Of a stretch of 64,000 nt of DNA, positions 8,635-16,011 are shown piece by piece. Every line of letters begins with the position of its first letter. The first letter of the stretch is position 1. The DNA is taken from the NCBI GenBank assembly GCA_963747835.1, contig CAVVGO010000001.1, forward strand, positions 558,001 through 622,000, in the 5' to 3' direction. This DNA is from JAJPKK01 sp963747835. GTDB lineage: Bacteria > Pseudomonadota > Alphaproteobacteria > Rhizobiales > Xanthobacteraceae. The notes beneath the pieces were generated by a model, which made no database searches, had not been told where the DNA came from, and was given only the letters and a program-made list of their open reading frames with translations. The translations under genes were made by a program, and so were the position numbers.

Positions 8635-9678
8635 ATGGCGCGGCCGCATCGCCGCTTCCCCGTTGTTCCAGCCGGTCTCGTGGTCGCGCTCGCGTTCGTG
8701 ATTATGCCGCTTGTAGCGGGGCAGGAACTACGGGCGCAAAATGCTCCAGCCCAAGGTGCTCCCGCTAGTGTTGCCGTCAGCGATTATCCGCGCCGCGCCA
8801 TAAAAATCATCGTGCCCTATCCGGCCGGCGGCACCGCCGACTTGATGCCGCGCATCGTTTTCGATGCACTGTCGCGCAAGTGGGGCCATCCGGTCGTGAT
8901 CGAAAACAAGCCGGGCGCCGGCGGGAATATCGGCGCCGAGGCGGCGTACAATGCCGAGCCCGATGGCTACACGCTGATGTCGACACCGGCGCCGCCGCTC
9001 GTTATCAACCAGAATCTCTATCCGCGGCTCGGTTACGATCCCGCGCGCTTCGTGCCGGTCTCCGTGTTGGGCATCGTACCGAATGCGCTGGTTGTGAGCC
9101 CCCGCAAGGTCGCCGCCACCACCATTGCGGATTTCGTTGCCTATGCGCGTGCCCATCCGGGGCTGGTCACCTCGGCGACCCAGGGCAATGGCGCCACCTC
9201 CCATCTCACCTCGGCTATGTTCCAGATGATGGCCAAGGTGCAGTTTATCCACGTGCCGTATCGCGGCACCGCGCCGGCATTGCAGGGCCTGCTGGCGGGT
9301 GACTGCGACATCATGTTCGACAACCTCGGCGTATCGCTCCCGTTGGTGCGAAGCGGCCAACTCAGGTTGCTCGCGGTCGCGGCCCAGCATCGACTGGCGT
9401 CGATTCCGGATGTGCCAACCGTCGCCGAGACATTGCCGGGCTTTGAAGCATTAGCGTGGTTCGGCGTCGCCGCCCCACCCCGGACGCCGCGCGACATCGT
9501 CAATAAACTCAGCGCCGACATCGCCGAGGCGATCCGCTCGCCGGATATCCGCAAGCGCTTCGACGATCTCTCGGCGGAACCTGTGGGCAGCGACCCGGAG
9601 GCCATGAGCCGATTCATGGGCGAAGAGATCGATCGCTGGCGCACCGTCATCAAGGCGGCGGGCGTGACGCTGGAGTGA
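8635..9678 (+). CDS. Bug-family (TctC) periplasmic solute-binding protein
   Basis: The 347-residue protein has a signal peptide (hydrophobic run VVPAGLVVALAFVIMPLVAG) and the Bug/TctC signature YPRRAIKIIVPYPAGGTAD, followed by VIENKPGAGGNIGAEA and the EPDGYTLM turn. Bug proteins bind carboxylates, aromatic acids or amino-acid derivatives in the periplasm. Most are orphans without TctA/TctB membrane partners, and none is present here. The start at 8635 follows GGAG; frames from 8569 or 8620 are possible. It sits about 60 bases upstream of a Rieske oxygenase pair on the same strand. The inference is that it captures the aromatic acid that the oxygenase attacks, or acts as a co-sensor for it. 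Confidence 0.88.
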   Translation: MARPHRRFPVVPAGLVVALAFVIMPLVAGQELRAQNAPAQGAPASVAVSDYPRRAIKIIVPYPAGGTADLMPRIVFDALSRKWGHPVVIENKPGAGGNIGAEAAYNAEPDGYTLMSTPAPPLVINQNLYPRLGYDPARFVPVSVLGIVPNALVVSPRKVAATTIADFVAYARAHPGLVTSATQGNGATSHLTSAMFQMMAKVQFIHVPYRGTAPALQGLLAGDCDIMFDNLGVSLPLVRSGQLRLLAVAAQHRLASIPDVPTVAETLPGFEALAWFGVAAPPRTPRDIVNKLSADIAEAIRSPDIRKRFDDLSAEPVGSDPEAMSRFMGEEIDRWRTVIKAAGVTLE

Positions 9679-9741
9679 TATGCTTGTAAGAACGGTCCCA
9701 CGGGCTCGCGGCATGACGTGTCAGATATTACGGAGCAGGCG

Positions 9742-10971
9742 ATGAATATCCACCGGCGGCAATGGCCCACCGAGGGCCTCACCCGCATCCCCTATTGGAT
9801 CTATTCGGACCGCGACCTCTATGCTGAGGAGCAGGAGCGCATTTTCCGCGGCGACACCTGGACGTTCCTGTGCCTCGAAGCGGAACTGCCCAAGCCCAAC
9901 AGCTTCCGCGCCTCCAATCTCGGCGACATGCCCGTGGTAGTGACCCGCGACGCCGCCGGCGTGATCCACGCCTTCGAGAACCGCTGCGCCCATCGCGGCT
10001 CGCTGTTGTGTCTGAAGGAGCGCGGCGAGGCGAAGGAGATCGTCTGCGTCTATCACAATTGGACCTACGACCTTACCGGGAAGCTGACCGGGGTTGCGTT
10101 CCGCCGCGGCATCGCCGGCAAGGGCGGCATGCCGGCGGACTGCAAGCCCGAGGAACATGCGCCGCGCCAGTTGCGCATCGAGATATTCGCCGGCCTCGTG
10201 TTCGGTACGCTCGGCACCAACACGCCGCCGCTCGAGCAGTATCTTGGGCCGGATCACGTGGCCCGCATCAGGCGCGTCATGCGGGCGCCCGCCAAAGTCA
10301 TCGGCGGCTACAGCCAGATCATACCGAGCAACTGGAAGCTCTACATCGAGAACGTCAAGGACAGCTATCACGCCAGTCTGCTGCACATGTTCTTCGCGAC
10401 GTTCCGCCTCAATCGGCTGTCGCAGAAGGGCGGGCTCGTGGTCAGCGAGGCGGGCGGCAACCACATCAGCTATTCCATGACCCAGGACGTCGCCGGCAAA
10501 GAATACGAGCAGGCCGGCCTGCGATCCGCCAACGAGGGCTACGCACTAGAGGCTCCGGAACAGCTTTTGAAAAATGTCGACGAATTCGGCGACGGCATCG
10601 GGCTGCAGATCCTCACCGTATTCCCCGGCTTCGTGCTGCAACAGATCCGCAACTGCCTCGCTGTCCGCCGCGTGGTGCCGCAGGGCCTCGATCGAACCGA
10701 GCTTGTCTGGACTTGCTTCGGCTTTACGACCGACGACGAGGCCCTGGCGGAGCTTAGGCTCCGGCAAGCCAATTTGATCGGTCCGGCAGGCTTCATCTCC
10801 ATGGAGGACGGCGCCGCCGCCGGCTTCGTCCAGCGCGGGGTTGCCGGCGCCGGCGACGAACAGTCGCTGGTCGAGATGGGCGGCAGCGGCACGGCATCCG
10901 AGGAGAGCCGGGTGAGCGAAGCCGCGGTGCGCGGATTCTGGAAGGACTACCGTCATCACATGGGCATGTAA
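9742..10971 (+). CDS. Rieske non-heme iron oxygenase, large (alpha) subunit
   Basis: The 409-residue cytosolic protein is the catalytic subunit of an aromatic-ring hydroxylating dioxygenase. The Rieske [2Fe-2S] ligands are C82, H84, C102 and H105 (motif C-X-H-X17-C-X2-H, seen as CAHRG and CVYHNW). The mononuclear iron site is in NWKLYIENVKDSYHASLLH (bridging Asp and two His). The third ligand is probably the Asp in FISMEDGAA. The ATG at 9742 has GGAG six bases upstream; a GTG at 9718 would add eight residues. The beta subunit follows after about 65 bases. The alpha chain most resembles benzoate/anthranilate/salicylate-type or terephthalate-type oxygenases in layout, but the ring substrate cannot be assigned. 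No ferredoxin or reductase gene is adjacent. Confidence 0.92.
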   Translation: MNIHRRQWPTEGLTRIPYWIYSDRDLYAEEQERIFRGDTWTFLCLEAELPKPNSFRASNLGDMPVVVTRDAAGVIHAFENRCAHRGSLLCLKERGEAKEIVCVYHNWTYDLTGKLTGVAFRRGIAGKGGMPADCKPEEHAPRQLRIEIFAGLVFGTLGTNTPPLEQYLGPDHVARIRRVMRAPAKVIGGYSQIIPSNWKLYIENVKDSYHASLLHMFFATFRLNRLSQKGGLVVSEAGGNHISYSMTQDVAGKEYEQAGLRSANEGYALEAPEQLLKNVDEFGDGIGLQILTVFPGFVLQQIRNCLAVRRVVPQGLDRTELVWTCFGFTTDDEALAELRLRQANLIGPAGFISMEDGAAAGFVQRGVAGAGDEQSLVEMGGSGTASEESRVSEAAVRGFWKDYRHHMGM

Positions 10972-11038
10972 GTGACGGACCGGGCGTTCCGGCATTCCGG
11001 ATCGCGATTTTGTGGCGGTACAGCGGAACCCTTCGGCA

Positions 11039-11512
11039 ATGAATATCGAGCACATGATGCGGGTGGCGGACCTTAACGCCCGCTACGTCGACGCCATTGA
11101 TGCGGATCGCCTGGAGGCATGGCCGGATTTCTTTCTCGAGGACGGGCGCTACCGCATCACCACCGCGGAGAACGTCGCGCAGAACCTGCCGCTCAGTATG
11201 GTCTATACGACGTCACGAGCGATGATGCGCGATCGCGTGCGAGCGCTGCGCGAAGCCAATGTCTATGAAGGCCAGCGCTACCGCCATGTGCTCGGCGTGC
11301 CGCTGATTGCCGCGGTTGAGCACGGCGTCCTCGTGGCACGAACGAACTTCATGGTGGCGCGGGTCATGCGGACCGGAGAAACCATGCTGTTCGCCACCGG
11401 CTGCTACGACGACCGCGTCGTCCTGGACCGCTCCGATGTGGGGCATTTCGCCGAAAAGACCGTCATCATCGACAGCCGCCAGATTGACACGCTGCTCGCC
11501 ATTCCGTTGTAG
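11039..11512 (+). CDS. Rieske oxygenase small (beta) subunit
   Basis: The 157-residue protein has the SnoaL/NTF2-like cone fold expected of ring-hydroxylating dioxygenase beta chains. Family features are the N-terminal LNARYVDAIDADRLEAWPDFF, the FLEDGRYRIT strand, and the internal YRHVLG...RTNFMVARV sheet. It is structural and stabilises the alpha3beta3 hexamer. It follows the alpha-subunit gene on the same strand. The ATG at 11039 gives a start close to that of relatives; a GTG at 11012 would add nine residues. There is no separate promoter evidence. Confidence 0.88.
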   Translation: MNIEHMMRVADLNARYVDAIDADRLEAWPDFFLEDGRYRITTAENVAQNLPLSMVYTTSRAMMRDRVRALREANVYEGQRYRHVLGVPLIAAVEHGVLVARTNFMVARVMRTGETMLFATGCYDDRVVLDRSDVGHFAEKTVIIDSRQIDTLLAIPL

Positions 11513-11572
11513 AAGATCGCCGGCGGCACCTGACATCTCACTCCGTGGCGCCGCGACGAAGCGGACAATACC

Positions 11573-11998
11573 TCACTGCGGGTGGCGCACCACCAGTACC
11601 GAGCATTTCGCGTAACGCACGACGTAGCCGGCGTTGGAGCCGAGGAAGTAGGTTCTCATCGCCGGCCGGTGCGAACTCATAACGATGAGATCGCAGTCCT
11701 TTGCCTCCTCCAGCACCTCGTGATAGATGCCGCCCTGGCGGACGTTGGTGGAGATTCGGCCGGCGTCAAGGCCGCTCTCTCTCGCTATGATCTCCAGCGC
11801 CTCCGCGGCGGATTGGCGCTGCTGGGCGTCGAAGTCGGGCGGCACATATTCGGCAAGCATGACGGGCGTGGTCGGCAGCACGTTCAACAGCCGCACCGAT
11901 CCGCCCGACGCCCGCGCCAGCGACACCGCCGTCTCGATGGCGGATTTGGCGAGGTCGGTGTCGGCGAGATCGACCGGCACCAGAATGTGCTTGAACAT
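11573..11998 (-). CDS. Universal stress protein, UspA family
   Basis: The 141-residue cytosolic protein starts MFKHILVPVDLADTDLAKSA and has the ATP-binding-type UspA features: an early Asp after the first strand (PVD) and a late phosphate loop, represented here by SSHRPAMRTYFLGSNAGYVVRYAKCSVLVVR. The loop is close to the G-X2-G-X9-G-S/T pattern but less glycine-rich, so nucleotide binding is likely but not certain. A GGGGGA ribosome binding site precedes the ATG at 11998. The gene is followed on its upstream side by a sixA-like phosphatase on the same strand. Roles in stress survival are family knowledge only. Confidence 0.88.
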   Translation of the reverse strand: MFKHILVPVDLADTDLAKSAIETAVSLARASGGSVRLLNVLPTTPVMLAEYVPPDFDAQQRQSAAEALEIIARESGLDAGRISTNVRQGGIYHEVLEEAKDCDLIVMSSHRPAMRTYFLGSNAGYVVRYAKCSVLVVRHPQ

Positions 11999-12041
11999 TG
12001 TGCTGTCCCCCGTTGAGCCGCTGCGGCGAGTGCCGCGATCC

Positions 12042-12575
12042 TCAATTCGTAGCCGCAGCGATCGAGCGCGGCGTGACGTAACGATCAAGCCGGCCGGAAT
12101 GATCGTGGATCCGGTTCCAAGCATCCACGGCAAAATCGATCACCGCCAGGGCCCCGGTCGGGAATTTTTCCCGCAGTCCTTCGCGCAACGTAACGTCGCC
12201 CGCCGCGATGAGGAACTCGGCGGCGTCGTGCAGGCCGGGATTATGGCCGATCACCATGAGGTTTCGCGCTGTCGCCTCGTCCGCCTGGGCCGAGATTACC
12301 GACAGGATGGCCTGCGGTGTTGCCGCATAGAGGCGATCATCGAACACGGTTTTGACTTTGCCCTGCCACTGCGCCGCCATGGCGGCTAGCGTTTCGCGGG
12401 TGCGCGTGGCGGACGAGCACAGAATCCGGTCCGGGACCAGACGATGGCGCTTTATGTAGCCGCCCATCAGGTGCGCCGCCGCGACGCCGCGCTCGTTGAG
12501 CGGGCGGTCGAGGTCGGGCTGTCCCGGCGAGGACCAGTCCGATTTGGCATGGCGCAACAGCATGAGTTGGCGCAT
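12042..12575 (-). CDS. sixA: SixA-like phosphohistidine phosphatase
   Basis: The 177-residue protein is a short histidine-phosphatase-superfamily member. The catalytic RHG-like motif is LMLLRHAKSDW at the N-terminus, followed by the second Arg in RPLNERG, the conserved SSATRTRETL segment and the late catalytic His in VIGHNPGLHD. Family members remove phosphate from phosphohistidine on phosphotransfer proteins; the partner here is unknown. It lies 43 bases upstream of the uspA start, on the same strand, so the two may be cotranscribed. Length and motif order fit SixA well. Confidence 0.82.
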   Translation of the reverse strand: MRQLMLLRHAKSDWSSPGQPDLDRPLNERGVAAAHLMGGYIKRHRLVPDRILCSSATRTRETLAAMAAQWQGKVKTVFDDRLYAATPQAILSVISAQADEATARNLMVIGHNPGLHDAAEFLIAAGDVTLREGLREKFPTGALAVIDFAVDAWNRIHDHSGRLDRYVTPRSIAAATN

Positions 12576-12759
12576 GGCGGCAGCATCGATTTTATGCGGC
12601 GAAAAGTCTAGAGCATGTCAGTAGTCCGGGAATCGAGTCATCCGACGGATCCTCCGGAGGCGGCGCGAAAATGCTATTATGGGGGCGCGGGCGCTGGCTG
12701 CCGGCTTTTGGAATTCCTCCAGGAAGATGCGGCCGTTATCGACCTTGATGCGAGGTGAG

Positions 12760-14265
12760 ATGGAGACCTCCGTTCGATCGGAATTCGGACCGACCTGGTA
12801 TTCTGGCATCACGCCGTTGCCGGCGCCGCGGAACCCGCTTAACTTCGATCTCGACGTCGATGTTTGCGTGATCGGCGGCGGTCTCGCCGGGCTGACGGTG
12901 GCGCGCGAAGTGGTGCGGCGCAACTGGTCTGTGGCGGTGCTGGAGGCAAAGCGTGTCGGCTGGAACGCGTCCGGCCGCAACAGCGGCTTCGTGCTGCCCG
13001 GTTTCTCGGCGCGAATCGAGAAGATCGTCGAGCGCATCGGCCTGTCCAGTACCAAGGCGCTATGGGCACTGTCGGAAGCGGGCGTGCAATATGTGCGCGA
13101 TGCCATATCCGACCTTGGCATGACTGGCGTCGAGCAGGGGCAGGGCTGGCTCGACGTCTCCAAGACGCCCGATGCCGACGCCGCGCTTGCCCGCGTCAGT
13201 CTGCTCGCGCAAGAGATCGGCGTCGAGGTCGAAGGCTGGTCGATCGAGCGTATCCGCGACGTGCTCAAAACCAACCATTATTTCCACGCCATCCATTTTC
13301 CGCGCGCGTTCCACATCAATGCGCTCGCCTATGCGTTGCGGCTTGCCGACGGTGCGGAGCAGGCGGGCGCGCACATCTACGAGCACACTCCGGCGCTCGA
13401 AATTGATCCGGCCGGCGTGCGCAAGCGCATCACCACCCCACAGGGGCGCGTACGCGCGAACCACGTCGTGCTCGCCGGGAACGTCTATCTCGGCGCCGTC
13501 GCCCAGCGGCTCGCCGATACCCTGGTGCCGATCACCGCCTATACGGGGGTTACGGCGCCGCTGGGTTATGCCCTCAAGGCCGCGATCGGGTTTTCCGGAG
13601 CGGTCAGCGATTCGCGCTATGCCAACTACCATTACCGCATCGTCGGCGGTGACCGCCTGCTGTGGACCGGCGGCGCGTCGACCGCGCCGGGCGGCGCCGC
13701 GCGGATGAAGAGAACGCTCGAACGGGCGGTCCGCTCGACCTATCCGCAGCTTGGGCCGGTCGCGTTTGAGAGTTTTTGGCCCGGCGAGATGGGCTTTGCG
13801 ATCCACCGCATGCCGCAGATCGGCGAAGTGCAGCCGGGTGTCTGGCTTGCAAGCGCGTTCGGGGCCCAGGGGATCAACACTTCCGCGATCGCCGGCGACC
13901 TCATTGCGCGCGCCATAGTGGAAGGCGATGACAGGTGGCGGTTGTTTCTGCCCTACGAACTGGTGTGGGCCGGCGGCCGCGCCGGACGCGCAATCGTCAA
14001 GGCCACCGCGTGGTGGTGGAACAAGCGCGAAGCCTTGACCGCTGGGGTGGCGCGCCGCCGCGAAGAACTGCGTCGGCAACGCCAGCAGGAAGAGGGCGGT
14101 CCACAAATCGTGCGTCCCGCCTACCGCGAACTCGAAGCCGCGCCCGACGGGGTGCCCGAGGTCGGGCCGCCGAGGGTTGGGGAGGGCGATGCTGAGCGTC
14201 CGGCAGACGTGCTGGCAGCACGGCCGCCGGCGCCCGGCGCTCCGCGCTCGCCCGCACAGGCGTAG
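12760..14265 (+). CDS. DAO-family FAD-dependent oxidoreductase with charged C-terminal tail
   Basis: The protein (about 501 residues from the ATG at 12760) has the FAD motif VCVIGGGLAGLTVAREVVRR, the VGWNASGRNSGFVLPG segment typical of PuuB-like/glycine-oxidase-type enzymes, and a C-terminal FAD-closing region ASAFGAQGINTSAIAGDLIA. It should oxidise an amine or amino acid to an imine with oxygen or another acceptor. An unusual tail of about 80 residues, first basic/Gln-rich (RRREELRRQRQQEE) and then Pro/Ala-rich, follows the domain. Starts at 12679, 12727 and 12748 are also in frame; 12760 has AGGTG just upstream. The gene is convergent with the MoxR gene, 12 bases away. Confidence 0.85.
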   Translation: METSVRSEFGPTWYSGITPLPAPRNPLNFDLDVDVCVIGGGLAGLTVAREVVRRNWSVAVLEAKRVGWNASGRNSGFVLPGFSARIEKIVERIGLSSTKALWALSEAGVQYVRDAISDLGMTGVEQGQGWLDVSKTPDADAALARVSLLAQEIGVEVEGWSIERIRDVLKTNHYFHAIHFPRAFHINALAYALRLADGAEQAGAHIYEHTPALEIDPAGVRKRITTPQGRVRANHVVLAGNVYLGAVAQRLADTLVPITAYTGVTAPLGYALKAAIGFSGAVSDSRYANYHYRIVGGDRLLWTGGASTAPGGAARMKRTLERAVRSTYPQLGPVAFESFWPGEMGFAIHRMPQIGEVQPGVWLASAFGAQGINTSAIAGDLIARAIVEGDDRWRLFLPYELVWAGGRAGRAIVKATAWWWNKREALTAGVARRREELRRQRQQEEGGPQIVRPAYRELEAAPDGVPEVGPPRVGEGDAERPADVLAARPPAPGAPRSPAQA

Positions 14266-14277
14266 GGCGGAACGTCT

Positions 14278-15123
14278 TCAGCGGCCTTCGCGTCGCGCCA
14301 TGAAAGCGAGGCGCTCGAACAGATGGACGTCCTGCTCGTTCTTGATGAGGGCGCCGTGCAGGGGCGGGATCAACTTCTTTGGATCTCGCTCGCGCAGCGT
14401 TTCCGGGCCGATGTCCTCGACCATCAGAAGCTTGAGCCAATCCAACAGCTCGGAGGTCGACGGCTTCTTTTTCATGCCAGGCACTTCGCGGATTTCATAG
14501 AAAAGCTTCAAGGCTTCGGCGACCAGGCGCTGCTTGACGCCTGGAAAGTGGACCTCGATGATCGCCCGCATGGTGTCGGGATCGGGAAACCTGATGTAGT
14601 GGAAGAAGCAGCGGCGCAGGAAAGCGTCAGGGAGTTCCTTCTCGTTGTTCGACGTGATGACGACGATCGGGCGGCGCCGCGCCTTGACGGTCTCGCCGGT
14701 CTCGTAGACGTAGAACTCCATGCGGTCGAGTTCGAGCAGAAGGTCGTTGGGAAACTCGATGTCGGCCTTGTCGATTTCGTCGATCAGCAGCACCGGCCGC
14801 TCGTCGGCAACGAAGGCGTCCCACAGTTTGCCGCGCCTGATGTAGTTGCGAATGTCCTGAACCCGTGCGTCGCCGAGTTGGCTGTCGCGCAGGCGCGACA
14901 CCGCGTCGTATTCGTAGAGACCCTGCAGCGCTTTGGTGGTTGATTTCACATGCCATTCGAGCAGCGGCGCGCCGAGGCTTTTGGCGATCTCGATCGCCAG
15001 CACAGTCTTCCCGGTGCCGGGTTCGCCCTTGACCAGCAGCGGCCGTTCGAGCGCGATCGCCGCGTTGACGGCGACCTTGAGGTCATCGGTTGCCACATAG
15101 GCGCTGGTTCCTTCAAAACGCAT
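14278..15123 (-). CDS. MoxR-family AAA+ ATPase
   Basis: The 281-residue protein is a MoxR-type AAA+ ATPase. Walker A is GEPGTGKT at residues 33-40, Walker B is LLIDEIDKAD, sensor 1 is the Asn pair in VVITSNNEKELP, and the arginine-finger region is PDAFLRRCFFHY. MoxR proteins act as chaperones that load metal cofactors or remodel complexes, almost always with a von Willebrand factor A partner encoded next to them. Here no VWA gene is adjacent on either side, so the partner lies elsewhere. The start at 15123 follows GGAGA; the frame extends upstream to 15243 without a better site. Confidence 0.9.
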   Translation of the reverse strand: MRFEGTSAYVATDDLKVAVNAAIALERPLLVKGEPGTGKTVLAIEIAKSLGAPLLEWHVKSTTKALQGLYEYDAVSRLRDSQLGDARVQDIRNYIRRGKLWDAFVADERPVLLIDEIDKADIEFPNDLLLELDRMEFYVYETGETVKARRRPIVVITSNNEKELPDAFLRRCFFHYIRFPDPDTMRAIIEVHFPGVKQRLVAEALKLFYEIREVPGMKKKPSTSELLDWLKLLMVEDIGPETLRERDPKKLIPPLHGALIKNEQDVHLFERLAFMARREGR

Positions 15124-15305
15124 GTCGTCTCCATTCTGGCTTCGGCGACAGCCGCGGCAAGGTATCACCGCGACAGGTACCACCGCGACAGCACCTCTTC
15201 CGACATCACCCCGTCCTCGCGGGGATGTGAGAGGAATTGACAAGCATATTGCACGCCAACGGTCTATCAGCGGACCGGTCGGAGCATGAATACCGGGAGA
15301 AGCCC

Positions 15306-15815
15306 ATGAACAGGCTTACGACGCGTCGGATGCTGCTCGCGGGCGCCAGCGCCATTGCGGTGCTGGCGGCGCTGCGCTGGAGCGATGCCGGGGACGAGGC
15401 GGTCGCCGGTCCGTTCGAGGTCGAGAAGGAAGACAGCGAATGGCGCCACAACCTCGGTTCGGCGCAATACAACGTGTTGCGCCGCCATGCGACCGAGCAG
15501 CCCTATTCGAGCCTGCTCAATCATGAAAAGCGCGACGGCACCTTCGCCTGCGCAGGCTGCGAACTGCCGCTGTTTTCCGCCGTTACCAAATTCGAAAGTT
15601 ACACCGGCTGGCCGAGCTTTTTTCAGCCGCTACCCAACGCCGTCGCGACCACGAAGGATCACGCCTATTTCATGGAACGCACCGAGGTGCATTGTCGCCG
15701 CTGCGGCGGCCATCTCGGCCACGTGTTCGCGGACGGCCCGAGACCGACCGGACTGCGCTACTGCATGAACGGCGTTGCGCTGAAGTTCGTGGCCTCGGCG
15801 CCGGGCGCGGCCTGA
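15306..15815 (+). CDS. msrB: Exported peptide-methionine (R)-S-oxide reductase MsrB
   Basis: The 169-residue protein reduces methionine-R-sulfoxide in damaged proteins. The zinc site is formed by C82/C85 (CAGC) and C130/C133 (CRRC), and the catalytic Cys is C153 in RYCMN. Further hallmarks are YTGWPSF and GGHLGHVFADGP. The N-terminus NRLTTRRMLLAGASAIAVLA is a twin-arginine-like signal, so the enzyme should work in the periplasm, where it would repair oxidised envelope proteins. A GGGAGA site precedes the ATG at 15306. The gene stands alone upstream of the flgE promoter. Confidence 0.93.
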   Translation: MNRLTTRRMLLAGASAIAVLAALRWSDAGDEAVAGPFEVEKEDSEWRHNLGSAQYNVLRRHATEQPYSSLLNHEKRDGTFACAGCELPLFSAVTKFESYTGWPSFFQPLPNAVATTKDHAYFMERTEVHCRRCGGHLGHVFADGPRPTGLRYCMNGVALKFVASAPGAA

Positions 15816-15925
15816 CGGCGCCGCCCGGCATTTTCTGCCGCCGGACCGGTAGATTTTTGCCGGCCGGGCCGCGCCACGGCGCCGTCGCGTTATGGCAAAC
15901 TATTGAAATCACACACTCTTTCATC

Positions 15926-15940
15926 TGGCACAGGGCTTGC
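15926..15940 (+). promoter_or_regulatory. Sigma-54 (RpoN) promoter for flgE
   Basis: The sequence TGGCAC-N5-TTGC matches the -24/-12 consensus of sigma-54 promoters at every core position. It ends 71 bases before the flgE ATG, on the same strand. Late hook genes in many alphaproteobacteria are sigma-54 dependent, so this element probably drives flgE-flgK-flgL with a FlbD-type activator. Confidence 0.8.
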
Positions 15941-16011
15941 GACAGCGGCTGTCGGAATTGCTGCCGCAACGATCGCTATCGCCGGCGGCCCTGACGGATG
16001 GGAGACCGAGT

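Noticed and set aside
12618..13274. 218-residue open frame on the minus strand
   Set aside because: It lies opposite the well-supported FAD oxidoreductase gene, has Ser/Arg-rich shadow composition and no domain.
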